A DNA stretch of 64,000 nt from contig NZ_BMHE01000002.1 of assembly GCF_014640555.1 (NCBI RefSeq), positions 169,890-233,889 on the forward strand, written 5' to 3'. Positions 35,220-43,578 of the stretch are shown one piece after another. The notes beneath the pieces were generated by a model. It was given only the letters and a program-made list of their open reading frames with translations. It made no database searches and had not been told where the DNA came from. The DNA comes from Paenibacillus marchantiophytorum. GTDB taxonomy: Bacteria > Bacillota > Bacilli > Paenibacillales > NBRC-103111. Position 1 is the first letter of the stretch, and every line of letters starts with the position of its first letter. A program made the translations under genes and the position numbers.

Positions 35220-35608
35220 TTCCGCAAGGAGGGTTTGGTAATTCGCTTTTTCAGCAAATACAGCTACCAAGCAAGAGTTATCTGATTGATTCTGTCAATC
35301 AACGGATTGTTGGCTATGTTGACGGACTAGAGGCTGTTCAACAAGCTGTTTATAAAATTTTGCAGACGCAGCGATTTGAGCATTCGATCTATAGTTCCAA
35401 TTATGGCAGCGAATTATCTTCTATTATTGGGCAAAATGCGGACTTTGTTCAGTCTGAGCTAAGTCGACGTGTTCAACAAGCGCTACTGCAAGATGAGCGC
35501 ATTCAGGCTGTAGAGAATTTTAACGTCACCGTCACAGGCGACTCGGCATTGGTTGAATTTAAAGTTGTAACCCAATATGGAAGCTTTGAAAGCGTGAAGG
35601 AGGTGTAA
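35216..35608 (+). CDS. xkdS: Baseplate wedge protein, DUF2634/gp25-like (XkdS-like)
   Basis: A 130-residue protein with the gp25-like motif VQQAVYKILQTQRFEHSIYSSNYGSELSSIIGQ and VQQALLQDERIQAVENFNVTVTGDSALVEFKVVTQYG. Gp25-like proteins nucleate sheath assembly at the baseplate. It overlaps the DUF2577 gene by 4 bp and is followed by the baseplate J gene after 4 bp. Confidence 0.88.
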   Translation: MIPQGGFGNSLFQQIQLPSKSYLIDSVNQRIVGYVDGLEAVQQAVYKILQTQRFEHSIYSSNYGSELSSIIGQNADFVQSELSRRVQQALLQDERIQAVENFNVTVTGDSALVEFKVVTQYGSFESVKEV

Positions 35609-35612
35609 CACC

Positions 35613-36674
35613 ATGTTTGAATCACAAAGTTATTCAGTTATTTTGGAGCGCATGTTGGAACGCGTTCCTGCCGACATGGATAAACGAGAAGGAAGCGTCA
35701 TTTATGATGCCATTGCTCCTGCAGCGCGCGAGTTGGCAACGATGTATGTCTCGGTGGATGCGAACCTTCGAGCCGTTTTCCCGCATACAGCAACCGATGA
35801 GCATTTGGATGCGATTACGGAGCCTTTTGGCGAATCTCGCAAACAGGCCACGTTTGCCGTGCGCAAAGGACTTTTTTATGGAGCCCTCAATACGCCGGTT
35901 GATGTTCCATTAGGAAGCCGTTTCTCCATTTCCGGTGTGAAGTACACCGTCATTCTGAAGCTAGCCGCCGGACAATTCGAATTGCGTTGTGAGATAGCGG
36001 GCAAAGTCGGCAATCAGAAATTTGGCACCTTGCTGCCTTTGGATTATTTGGACGGTCTGGTCAGTGCCAGTTTAACGGATGTGCTGATTCCCGGCGATGA
36101 CAAAGAAAGTGATGACGAATACCGCGCCAGATTTATGCAGAAAGTACGGCTCCCTTCAACTAGCGGTAATAAAGCTGATTATAAGAAGTGGGCGCTAGAG
36201 GTTGATGGTGTCGGAGCTGTTCAAGTCATCCCTTTTTGGAACGGAGGCGGCACGGTCAAAGTGGTTATCATCGACACCGACATGAAACCAGCAAGCACTC
36301 AGCTTGTGCAGAACGTGCAGGCGTATATTTCCCCCGCAGCAGGTTATGGTGAAGGCAAGGCTCCTGTTGGGGCAAGCGTTACGTTAGCAGCGGCTGCTTC
36401 TGTGCAGATTCAGGTAGCTGCCAAAGTTGTTCGCAATGGAACGCGGACGCTAGCTCAAATCAAGACGGACTTTGAAAAAGCAAGCGACGATTATTTGGCT
36501 AGTTTAGCTTTCGGACAAGACCCTTCCGTGAAATATGCGAAGGTCGGAGCGCTTATGCTAAGTATTCCGGGCGTTCAGGATTATACAACATTCCAGTTGA
36601 ATGGAACAACGGGTAATATCGCCGTGACGGAAGGATCGGTTGCCGTGAGGGGGGCGGTGATGTTAAGTGAGTAA
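35613..36674 (+). CDS. xkdT: Baseplate J-like protein (XkdT-like)
   Basis: A 353-residue baseplate J family protein, same length as PBSX XkdT (348). Diagnostic stretches are VPADMDKREGSVIYDAIAPAARELATMYVSVD, HLDAITEPFGESRKQAT, and ESDDEYRARFMQKVRLPSTSGNKADYKKWALEVDGVGAVQVIP. It is the main wedge protein that holds tail fibres. The ATG follows GGAGGTGTAACACC. Confidence 0.92.
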   Translation: MFESQSYSVILERMLERVPADMDKREGSVIYDAIAPAARELATMYVSVDANLRAVFPHTATDEHLDAITEPFGESRKQATFAVRKGLFYGALNTPVDVPLGSRFSISGVKYTVILKLAAGQFELRCEIAGKVGNQKFGTLLPLDYLDGLVSASLTDVLIPGDDKESDDEYRARFMQKVRLPSTSGNKADYKKWALEVDGVGAVQVIPFWNGGGTVKVVIIDTDMKPASTQLVQNVQAYISPAAGYGEGKAPVGASVTLAAAASVQIQVAAKVVRNGTRTLAQIKTDFEKASDDYLASLAFGQDPSVKYAKVGALMLSIPGVQDYTTFQLNGTTGNIAVTEGSVAVRGAVMLSE

Positions 36675-37242
36675 TTTTGACATTGTGAGCCAATCTGGAG
36701 AACGGATGCTGAATGCGCTGCCCAGTCTGTATGAAGATGTATATGAAATGCGAGTTCTTATGGAAACCGATGGCCAAGAGATGGATCTCATGACAAGCAA
36801 AATCAAGGAAGTTCTGGACCAGTCGACAATTGATCTAGCCACATGGGGACTCGATTATTGGGAGTGTTTTCTCGGTATTAAGACAGAGTCAGGGAAACCA
36901 CTCGATCAGCGCAGGTCGGTGATAAAGTCGAAGATCCGCGGCACAGGTACGGTGACTTTGAGCCTGTTGAAGCGCGTCGCTGAAGCTTATGACAATGGTC
37001 AGGTAGATGTCACCGAAGAATCCTCGAACTACAAAGTGATTATTAAATTCGTCAGTACGCATGGTGTGCCAGCGAATTTGGCTGATATTGAGAAGGCTTT
37101 GCTTGATATTATGCCAGCTCATTTGGTCATTGAATTTGTGTTTAGTTATCTGTCTTGGGGGGCGTTCGACACACATCGATTTACCTGGGGATCGCTTTCC
37201 GCGATGAATTATACATGGGACCAACTTGAACGGTTGGCCTAA
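36667..37242 (+). CDS. xkdU: YmfQ/DUF2313 baseplate protein (XkdU-like)
   Basis: A 191-residue protein with SGERMLNALPSLYEDVYEMRVLMETDGQEMD and LDYWECFLGIKTESGKPLDQRRSVIKSKIRGTGTVT, typical of YmfQ/DUF2313 proteins (gpI-like) between baseplate J and the fibre gene. The start codon is GTG at 36667 inside the end of the xkdT-like gene. Confidence 0.9.
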   Translation: MSNFDIVSQSGERMLNALPSLYEDVYEMRVLMETDGQEMDLMTSKIKEVLDQSTIDLATWGLDYWECFLGIKTESGKPLDQRRSVIKSKIRGTGTVTLSLLKRVAEAYDNGQVDVTEESSNYKVIIKFVSTHGVPANLADIEKALLDIMPAHLVIEFVFSYLSWGAFDTHRFTWGSLSAMNYTWDQLERLA

Positions 37243-37255
37243 GGAGGGATTATTT

Positions 37256-38608
37256 ATGTCTACAACAACACCAAAACTAGGTTTGCCGCGTCCGGTCGCT
37301 TCGGACAATGTGACTTTGGCGAATCAGCAGGCTTTGATTGATGCTATTGATAGTGGCGCTGCTCCAGTTGCTAGTCCAGCGCTAAGCGGAGTTCCTACAT
37401 CACCTACAGCAATTGCTGGAACTAGTACGGCGCAAATTGCAACAACTGCCTTCGTTGCCACAGCAGTGGCGTCTATTGATACAAGCAGACTTGCACCTAA
37501 ATCAAGTCCAGCATTTACAGGGGACCCTACAGCGCCGACACCCGCTGTTGACGACAATGATACTAGCATTGCAACTACTGCATTTGTTATTGGCCAAGCC
37601 AGTAATGTTCCCCCGCTTATGGACGGAACAGCAACAATTGGAGCATCGAAAAAATATTCAAGAGAAGATCACAAACACCCAACTGATACAACTAGACTAG
37701 CAGCAGCTTCTTACACAGCTTCCGATGTGTTGTCTAAATTGACAACAGTTGATGGTCTAGGGAGTGGCTTAGATGCAGACATAGTAAGAGGTGTGAATAT
37801 ATTCCAACAAAATCAGACCACTCATACCAATGCTATAGGTTTGACAGAAGCTGTGAGGTGGAAAAACTTTGGAAATGGCCACGTTATTTTTGATGCATCC
37901 GCTGGAACGTCCCCAAACAACACTTCGATTAATAACACAAATTCGAGTGTTCCATGGCAAGCCACATACCCTTCCCTTATGGGGTGGAATGGTTCGCAAA
38001 CTTACGGAATACGGGTAGATAGTGCAAGAAGCGCTGATTATGTTAACGGTGTTCAGTTACGTGATAATGCCGGTGTTTTAGAATATTTTTCAGGAGGGTC
38101 GTGGTTATCCATGGGTGGAGCAATAATTGGGGCAAGTGACATAACAGTACAACATAGTTTTGCGACAGAATATATAAATATTCCAAGTAATTACAATAAT
38201 GGACTACTCGTTGCGAAATTCATACCAAAAGGGATTGGTGATGCTGTAATATCAGCTGATATGAAAGCATTTGCTCCAACCTATACAAACGTCATTTATC
38301 TTAGTGTATTTCAAGAGAATTCTTATGATAATAACGGCAATCCAATGCCCCAGTTCCGATTTACGACAACTCCTGGGCCGAATTGGCGACTCCCTATAGG
38401 TACAATGTTAGGGGGGACTAACACAGGACCAACAACTCCATTACTAGCAACTGGGTCGAGTGGTTCTAATTATATAAACGTCTCAGGAGTTCTAAGAATT
38501 CATAGTCGAGATCCAATATACCTTGTCTCTTATTGGAGTGGTGAAGGTGGAGGAGGACTTACTTTAGGATTAAAAAATATACAAGTTAAATATGATATAA
38601 TTGGTTAG
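37256..38608 (+). CDS. Tail fibre / receptor-binding protein (XkdV position)
   Basis: A 450-residue fibre. Residues 1-130 contain repeated phage-fibre units: SPALSGVPTSPTAIAGTSTAQIATTAFV (around 40-70) and SPAFTGDPTAPTPAVDDNDTSIATTAFV (around 80-110), a beta-stranded shaft motif of tail fibres. The C-terminal 250 residues are Gly/Asn/Ser-rich and unlike anything I recognise, as expected for a fast-evolving receptor-binding head that sets target range. ATG 37256 follows AAGGAGGG. Its codon use is more A+T-rich than the baseplate genes. Confidence 0.82.
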   Translation: MSTTTPKLGLPRPVASDNVTLANQQALIDAIDSGAAPVASPALSGVPTSPTAIAGTSTAQIATTAFVATAVASIDTSRLAPKSSPAFTGDPTAPTPAVDDNDTSIATTAFVIGQASNVPPLMDGTATIGASKKYSREDHKHPTDTTRLAAASYTASDVLSKLTTVDGLGSGLDADIVRGVNIFQQNQTTHTNAIGLTEAVRWKNFGNGHVIFDASAGTSPNNTSINNTNSSVPWQATYPSLMGWNGSQTYGIRVDSARSADYVNGVQLRDNAGVLEYFSGGSWLSMGGAIIGASDITVQHSFATEYINIPSNYNNGLLVAKFIPKGIGDAVISADMKAFAPTYTNVIYLSVFQENSYDNNGNPMPQFRFTTTPGPNWRLPIGTMLGGTNTGPTTPLLATGSSGSNYINVSGVLRIHSRDPIYLVSYWSGEGGGGLTLGLKNIQVKYDIIG

Positions 38609-38620
38609 GGGGCTAATTCA

Positions 38621-38943
38621 ATGTACGCTATTTATTATGATAAACGAGGGGAATCACAAGGTATTATTTGCGGATATAAACAGCACGACGATAGAGATGA
38701 GTATGAAATAGCTTTCTTCTTGTCGATGAGATACCTGAAGAAATATGGCAGAAAGACTGTAACAGTTTAATTGAGTTTAGCACTGGAGTTATAACATTTG
38801 AACCCATTTTACAGATAATACGATTTCCCACACCAGAAGAACTGAAAATTACTCAATTAGAGATTGGGAATTCTAATCTCAAATCCTGTATAGATGACCT
38901 TGAAATGCGCATTGCTGGTATCATTTCAGGCGGATCTGTATAA
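38621..38943 (+). pseudogene. Frameshifted XkdW-like tail protein gene
   Basis: From ATG 38621 the frame reads MYAIYYDKRGESQGIICGYK ... YEIAFFL and then stops at 38768-38770. In the frame one base away, coding sense continues from 38722 as VDEIPEEIWQKDCNSLIEFS ... TPEELKITQLEIGNSNLK to TAA at 38941. A single lost T in CTTTCTTCTTG (38712-38722) would explain the break. Repaired, the product has about 107 residues, close to PBSX XkdW (109), with the usual C-terminal coiled coil. It may be a true inactivated gene or a sequencing error. Confidence 0.65.
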
Positions 38944-39034
38944 TCATGGAAATGGTAAATGAAAAAATATCTTTGCAATGTAGATGCTGGTCCTTTTGAT
39001 ACCAACGCAGGTGATGTTAGAGCAATCGTAATCC

Positions 39035-39073
39035 AAAAGCCCCGTTCTTTGAACTTGAACGGGGCTTTTTTTT
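39035..39073 (+). terminator. Terminator closing the tail operon
   Basis: AAAAGCCCCGTTC and GAACGGGGCTTTT form a 13-bp perfect stem around a 9-nt loop, followed by eight T. It marks the right end of the tail cluster about 90 bp after the last tail gene. Confidence 0.9.
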
Positions 39074-39735
39074 ATGCCCCAAAAGAATTTTATGCCATTA
39101 AAAATCCTCAAATCAGATTAAGGGGAGATTGGAAGAAAGTCAACATAATTGTTTTTTAAGTGTATTTAATCATTGTTAGATCACTAGAAAATCAGGCACA
39201 TTAGCAAGAATGAATAACGATCGCTTAGTTATGCACTTTAAGAGAATTTGCAAAAAACACATTAACTGCTTTACTAAAATAGTAAGAAAGACCTCTAGGT
39301 TAATGCAATAAATTTGTTAGTCAGCAGAACCAGGTGCTATATCTTGATTTAGTCGATTGAAGTATAGATACCTTAGTAGTTGCCAAGTATTGATACTTAT
39401 TAAAGGTCATCGATAGTAAATTTATTAATTTATTTTATTGAACTTTATTCTTTTTATGTCACAGGTACATATTTTATCCTGAATTTAACCGCAAAATCCC
39501 TGGATTATCATGTTTTTTTATGATTAACTGTGAGCATACTGAATATGGAAAAAGCGCGGTGCAACAGTGCTTTGAATATTAGAATCATAAGGAAATGCGG
39601 GTAGATAGCATATCTTTATGATAGTGATAATGAAGTTTTATGTGATCTTTTGTTCACTTACTAAGCAAAATACTTTATTATTAAGTTAGGAAAAAAGCAA
39701 TTTTTTGCTAATAGAGTAGCTAAGGAGAGATTCCC
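39074..39735. other. A+T-rich gene-free stretch before citZ
   Basis: About 660 bp without a credible gene. An imperfect A+T hairpin (GATTATCAT ... ATGATTAAC, 39505-39530) and the short hairpin GCAA/TTGC (39699-39710) near citZ are visible. No clear promoter, cre or CcpC-type site could be assigned. A citZ leader or old insertion scar between tail cluster and citZ are both possible. Confidence 0.5.
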
Positions 39736-40848
39736 ATGTCTGCAACCAAAGGTTTAGAAGGAATTGTAGCCACGACCTCGTCGATTAGTTCCATTGTGGA
39801 TGGAGTACTAACGTACCGAGGGATTGATATTGATGATCTCGCAGAAAATGCGAATTTTGAAGAAGTTATTTACTTGCTTTGGTTCGGCAAGCTGCCAACG
39901 CAAACTGAGCTTGAGAAACTGCAAAGCGACTTGAACGCTTACAGCAAGGTGCCTGACGCGGTTATCGCTCAATTAAAAGCATTCCCGAAAGATGTTAATT
40001 CGATGGCAGCTCTTCGCACGGCTGTATCTGCTCTTGCTCTGTATGATGACGAAGCTAATGACTTGAACCAAGAATCCAATGTGCGTAAAGCGATCAAGCT
40101 GCAAGCGCAAATTCCTGGTATCATCGCAGCATTCGCTCGTATCCGTGAAGGCAAAGAACCTGTAGCGTCCCCTGGATATTCTTCCGTAGCTGCGAACTTC
40201 CTGTATCAACTGACAGGCAAAGAGCCGGATAAAGTGGCAATCGAAGCTTTGGACAAAGCATTGGTTCTGCATGCTGACCACGAGCTGAACGCTTCTACAT
40301 TCGCTGCGCGTGTTACTGTTGCTACATTGACTGATATCTATTCCGGTATTACGTCTGCTATCGGCACGCTCAAAGGACCTCTTCACGGTGGAGCGAACGA
40401 AGCGGTTATGGCGATGCTTGAAGAAATCGGGACTGTAGAGAACGTTGTTCCTTACATCAACGATAAATTAGAGCGTAAAGATAAAATCATGGGCTTTGGC
40501 CACCGTGTATACAAAAACGGCGATCCGCGTGCGAAGCACTTGCAAAAAATGTCCTATGAGCTTGGTAAATTGACGGGCAACCTGAAATGGTACGAAATGT
40601 CCATTAAAGCAGACGAGTTGGTATCAGGCCTTAAAGGTTTGAAACCAAATGTTGACTTCTACTCAGCATCTGTCTATACAACATTGGAAATCCCTCGCGA
40701 TCTGTTCACGCCAATCTTCGCGATCAGCCGTACATCCGGTTGGGCTGCCCACATCTTGGAGCAGTACGAAAACAACCGCTTGATCCGTCCACGCGCAGAG
40801 TACACAGGTCCGGTTAACCAAAAATATATCCCAATTGGCCAACGCTAA
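39736..40848 (+). CDS. citZ: Citrate synthase
   Basis: The 370-residue type II-short citrate synthase has the Gram-positive family pattern (TKGLEGIVATTSSISSIVDGVLTYRGIDIDDLAENANFEEVIYLLW). The catalytic His/Asp regions are seen in LHADHELNASTFAARV, KGPLHGGANEAVMAML, IMGFGHRVYKNGDPRAKHL and VDFYSASVYTTLEIPRDLFTPIFAISRTSGWAAHILEQ. It condenses oxaloacetate and acetyl-CoA. It is the first gene of the conserved citZ-icd-mdh set. Ribosome binding site AAGGAGAG. Confidence 0.96.
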   Translation: MSATKGLEGIVATTSSISSIVDGVLTYRGIDIDDLAENANFEEVIYLLWFGKLPTQTELEKLQSDLNAYSKVPDAVIAQLKAFPKDVNSMAALRTAVSALALYDDEANDLNQESNVRKAIKLQAQIPGIIAAFARIREGKEPVASPGYSSVAANFLYQLTGKEPDKVAIEALDKALVLHADHELNASTFAARVTVATLTDIYSGITSAIGTLKGPLHGGANEAVMAMLEEIGTVENVVPYINDKLERKDKIMGFGHRVYKNGDPRAKHLQKMSYELGKLTGNLKWYEMSIKADELVSGLKGLKPNVDFYSASVYTTLEIPRDLFTPIFAISRTSGWAAHILEQYENNRLIRPRAEYTGPVNQKYIPIGQR

Positions 40849-40893
40849 TTAGATCTTCACGCAAGCTCAAGGTGCGGGCAGTTCGGTACCCAA

Positions 40894-40936
40894 CCCAGGT
40901 TGATTCTGGGGAGTGCCGCGACTCCCGTCGCTTTTT
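40894..40936 (+). promoter_or_regulatory. Attenuator-like hairpins between citZ and icd
   Basis: Three stems are packed together: CCCAG/CTGGG (40894-40910), GGGAGT/ACTCCC (40909-40926) and GCGAC/GTCGC (40918-40931), the last directly followed by TTTTT. The second and third share bases 40918-40922 and cannot form together. Such an arrangement is that of a terminator with an alternative stem. The ligand or factor, if any, is unknown. Confidence 0.4.
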
Positions 40937-41101
40937 GTGTGTCTATGACTCTTCATATTTCTCTACGACGACGAGTTGCATTTGTGAAAAGGGTACTCGT
41001 TGTAGTAATGTAACTAGTGGACTGCTAAAAGAACGAGGGCGTTTTGCACCAAAGTTTACTCATTCGTATTATTTTAAACAAATCCAAGGAGGAACTATTT
41101 C

Positions 41102-42400
41102 ATGCCACAATTCGAATCTTACTCACTTCCAACTGAAGGTCAAAAAATCACGATCGAGAACGGTGTACTTCAAGTACCTAACAACCCAATCATCCCTTTC
41201 ATCGAAGGTGACGGTACGGGTCCTGACATCTGGGCGGCTTCCGTTCGCGTTCTAGATGCTGCTGTTGAAAAAGCATACAAAGGCGAGAAGAAAATCGCTT
41301 GGTACGAAGTTTTTGCTGGTGAGAAAGCTTTCAATAAATACAACAACTGGTTGCCTAACGATACGTTAACAGCTATGCGTGAATATATCGTGTCCATCAA
41401 AGGACCTCTTACTACGCCAATCGGTGGCGGTATTCGTTCCCTGAACGTTGCGCTTCGTCAAGAATTGGATCTTTATGTATGTTCCCGTCCAGTTCGTTAT
41501 TTCGACGGTGTTCCATCCCCAGTTAAACGTCCTGAGTTGGTTGACATGGTTATTTTCCGTGAAAATACAGAAGATATCTACGCGGGCATCGAGTGGGAAG
41601 CTGGTTCCGACGCAGTTAAAAAAGTTATCAAATTCCTTCAAGACGAAATGGGCGTTAACAAAATTCGCTTCCCAGAAACTTCAGGGATCGGTGTTAAACC
41701 AGTATCTTCCGAAGGTACAGAGCGTTTGGTACGCGCAGCAATCGAATATGCAATTAAACATGGCCGTAAAACATTAACATTGGTTCACAAAGGCAACATC
41801 ATGAAGTTCACAGAAGGCGCGTTCAAAAACTGGGGTTATGAGCTAGCTGAGCGTGAATTTGGTGACAAAACATTTACATGGGCACAATACGATCGTATCA
41901 AAGAAGCAGAAGGCGCTGAAGCAGCGAACAAAGCTCAAAAAGACGCTGAAGCAGCTGGCAAAATCATCGTAAAAGATGCAATTGCTGACATCGCTTTGCA
42001 ACAAGTATTGACTCGTCCTACTGACTTCGACGTTATCGCTACATTGAACCTGAACGGTGACTACCTGTCTGATGCACTAGCTGCACAAGTTGGCGGTATC
42101 GGTATTGCTCCAGGAGCTAACATCAACTACCTCACAGGTCACGCGATCTTCGAAGCTACACATGGTACAGCTCCTAAATATGCTGGTCTTGACGTAGTTA
42201 ACCCAGGTTCCGTTATCCTTTCCGGCGTAATGTTGCTTGAGCACCTTGGCTGGTTGGAAGCGGCTGAACTGATCTACAAAGGTTTGGAAACGTCCATCAA
42301 CAACAAAACCGTTACTTATGACTTTGCTCGTTTGATGGAAGGCGCGAAAGAAATCAAATGTTCCGAATTCGCGAACGAAATCATCAAAAACATGGCTTAA
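41102..42400 (+). CDS. icd: Isocitrate dehydrogenase (NADP+)
   Basis: The 432-residue dimeric NADP-type enzyme has [20 protein letters not shown], the phosphorylatable-loop equivalent [27 protein letters not shown], the coenzyme-specificity region, and [26 protein letters not shown]. It decarboxylates isocitrate to 2-oxoglutarate. An AAGGAGG ribosome binding site precedes the ATG. It lies 253 bp after citZ, with a structured region between, and 52 bp before mdh. Confidence 0.96.
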   Translation: MPQFESYSLPTEGQKITIENGVLQVPNNPIIPFIEGDGTGPDIWAASVRVLDAAVEKAYKGEKKIAWYEVFAGEKAFNKYNNWLPNDTLTAMREYIVSIKGPLTTPIGGGIRSLNVALRQELDLYVCSRPVRYFDGVPSPVKRPELVDMVIFRENTEDIYAGIEWEAGSDAVKKVIKFLQDEMGVNKIRFPETSGIGVKPVSSEGTERLVRAAIEYAIKHGRKTLTLVHKGNIMKFTEGAFKNWGYELAEREFGDKTFTWAQYDRIKEAEGAEAANKAQKDAEAAGKIIVKDAIADIALQQVLTRPTDFDVIATLNLNGDYLSDALAAQVGGIGIAPGANINYLTGHAIFEATHGTAPKYAGLDVVNPGSVILSGVMLLEHLGWLEAAELIYKGLETSINNKTVTYDFARLMEGAKEIKCSEFANEIIKNMA

Positions 42401-42452
42401 TTCTTTTCCACGAAGCGTATAACCAACCAAACTATTAGGAGGCACATCGCAA

Positions 42453-43394
42453 ATGGCAATCCGTCGTAGTAAAATTACTGTCGTTGGTGCTGGGTTCACG
42501 GGTGCAACAACTGCTCTTATGCTAGCTCAAAAAGAACTCGGTGACGTTGTTCTTCTTGATATTCCACAATTGGAAAACCCTACAAAAGGGAAAGCACTTG
42601 ATATGCTGGAAGCAGGTCCGGTTCAAGGCTTTGATGCTCAAATCACAGGTACTTCCAACTATGCGGATGCTGCTGAATCCGACATCGTAATCATCACAGC
42701 GGGTATTGCTCGTAAACCGGGCATGAGCCGCGATGATTTGGTTAACACGAATGCAGGTATCGTGAAATCCGTTTGTGAGAACGTAAAAGCAGTTGCTCCT
42801 AACTCTATCGTTATCATCTTGAGCAACCCGGTTGATGCTATGACTTATGTGGCATTCCAAGCTCTGGGCTTCCCTAAAAACCGTGTAATTGGCCAATCCG
42901 GCGTACTGGATACAGCTCGTTACTTGACATTCATCTCGCAAGAGTTGAATGTATCCGTTGAGGATGTTAAAGGGGTAGTTATCGGTGGTCACGGCGATGA
43001 CATGGTTCCTTTGGTTCGTTACACATACGCTGGCGGTGTTCCAATTGAGAAATTGATTCCAGCTGATCGCATCGAAGCTATTGTTCAACGTACACGTACT
43101 GGCGGCGGCGAAATCGTTAACTTGCTTGGTAACGGTAGTGCTTACTACGCACCAGCTGCGTCTCTTGTACAAATGACAGAAGCGATCCTCAAAGATAAAA
43201 AACGTATCATCCCTACAATCGCATTGCTTGAAGGCGAGTACGGGTATGATAACTTGTTCATGGGCGTTCTTACGGTTCTTGGCGCTAACGGTATCGAGAG
43301 AATTCTTGACATCGAGTTGACGGCCGAAGAGAAAGCCGCTTTGGACAAAACAGCAGAGTCCGTTCGCAACGTAATTAAAGTTGTAGCGGGCTAA
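42453..43394 (+). CDS. mdh: Malate dehydrogenase
   Basis: The 313-residue LDH-like malate dehydrogenase has the Rossmann motif [10 protein letters not shown], the NAD-selecting Asp in VLLDIP, the substrate-loop arginines in [14 protein letters not shown], the catalytic ISNP-type segment [10 protein letters not shown] and active-site His in [12 protein letters not shown]. It oxidises malate to oxaloacetate. Last gene of citZ-icd-mdh, followed by a terminator. Confidence 0.96.
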   Translation: MAIRRSKITVVGAGFTGATTALMLAQKELGDVVLLDIPQLENPTKGKALDMLEAGPVQGFDAQITGTSNYADAAESDIVIITAGIARKPGMSRDDLVNTNAGIVKSVCENVKAVAPNSIVIILSNPVDAMTYVAFQALGFPKNRVIGQSGVLDTARYLTFISQELNVSVEDVKGVVIGGHGDDMVPLVRYTYAGGVPIEKLIPADRIEAIVQRTRTGGGEIVNLLGNGSAYYAPAASLVQMTEAILKDKKRIIPTIALLEGEYGYDNLFMGVLTVLGANGIERILDIELTAEEKAALDKTAESVRNVIKVVAG

Positions 43395-43408
43395 TGAAGA
43401 AATCAAAG

Positions 43409-43450
43409 AAGAGTTGATCTCCTATTTACTAGGGGGTTGGCTCTTTTTTT
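43409..43450 (+). terminator. Terminator after mdh
   Basis: AAGAGTTGATCTCC pairs with GGGGGTTGGCTCTT, using several G-U pairs, around an 8-nt loop, followed by seven T. Confidence 0.75.
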
Positions 43451-43501
43451 GATTGAATGCATCGACATTTGTTTCTTTTGTAAAATCACGCAAAGGGGGT
43501 G

Positions 43502-43529
43502 TTGCAAAGTCCACGACCTGTGCTACGAT
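43502..43529 (+). promoter_or_regulatory. Probable promoter of the secreted protein gene
   Basis: TTGCAA (43502-43507) and TACGAT (43524-43529) are 16 bp apart, 50 nt before the ATG at 43579. Confidence 0.45.
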
Positions 43530-43578
43530 ACAGCTAAGCCTAATATTGGCTAAATATTCCATGTGATGGAGGGATTTG

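Noticed and set aside
38959..39159. 66-codon open frame after the XkdW-like gene
   Set aside because: It runs straight through the perfect terminator hairpin at 39035-39073, has no good ribosome binding site and no tail-protein features.
39074..39735. Search for cre, CcpC or attachment-site sequences before citZ
   Set aside because: No convincing match; also no long direct repeat was seen at both ends of the tail cluster, so I cannot define att sites or propose mobility by an integrase.
42522..43406. 294-codon open frame antisense to mdh
   Set aside because: mdh is unmistakable on the other strand; the antisense product has Cys/Phe/Asn-rich random composition.
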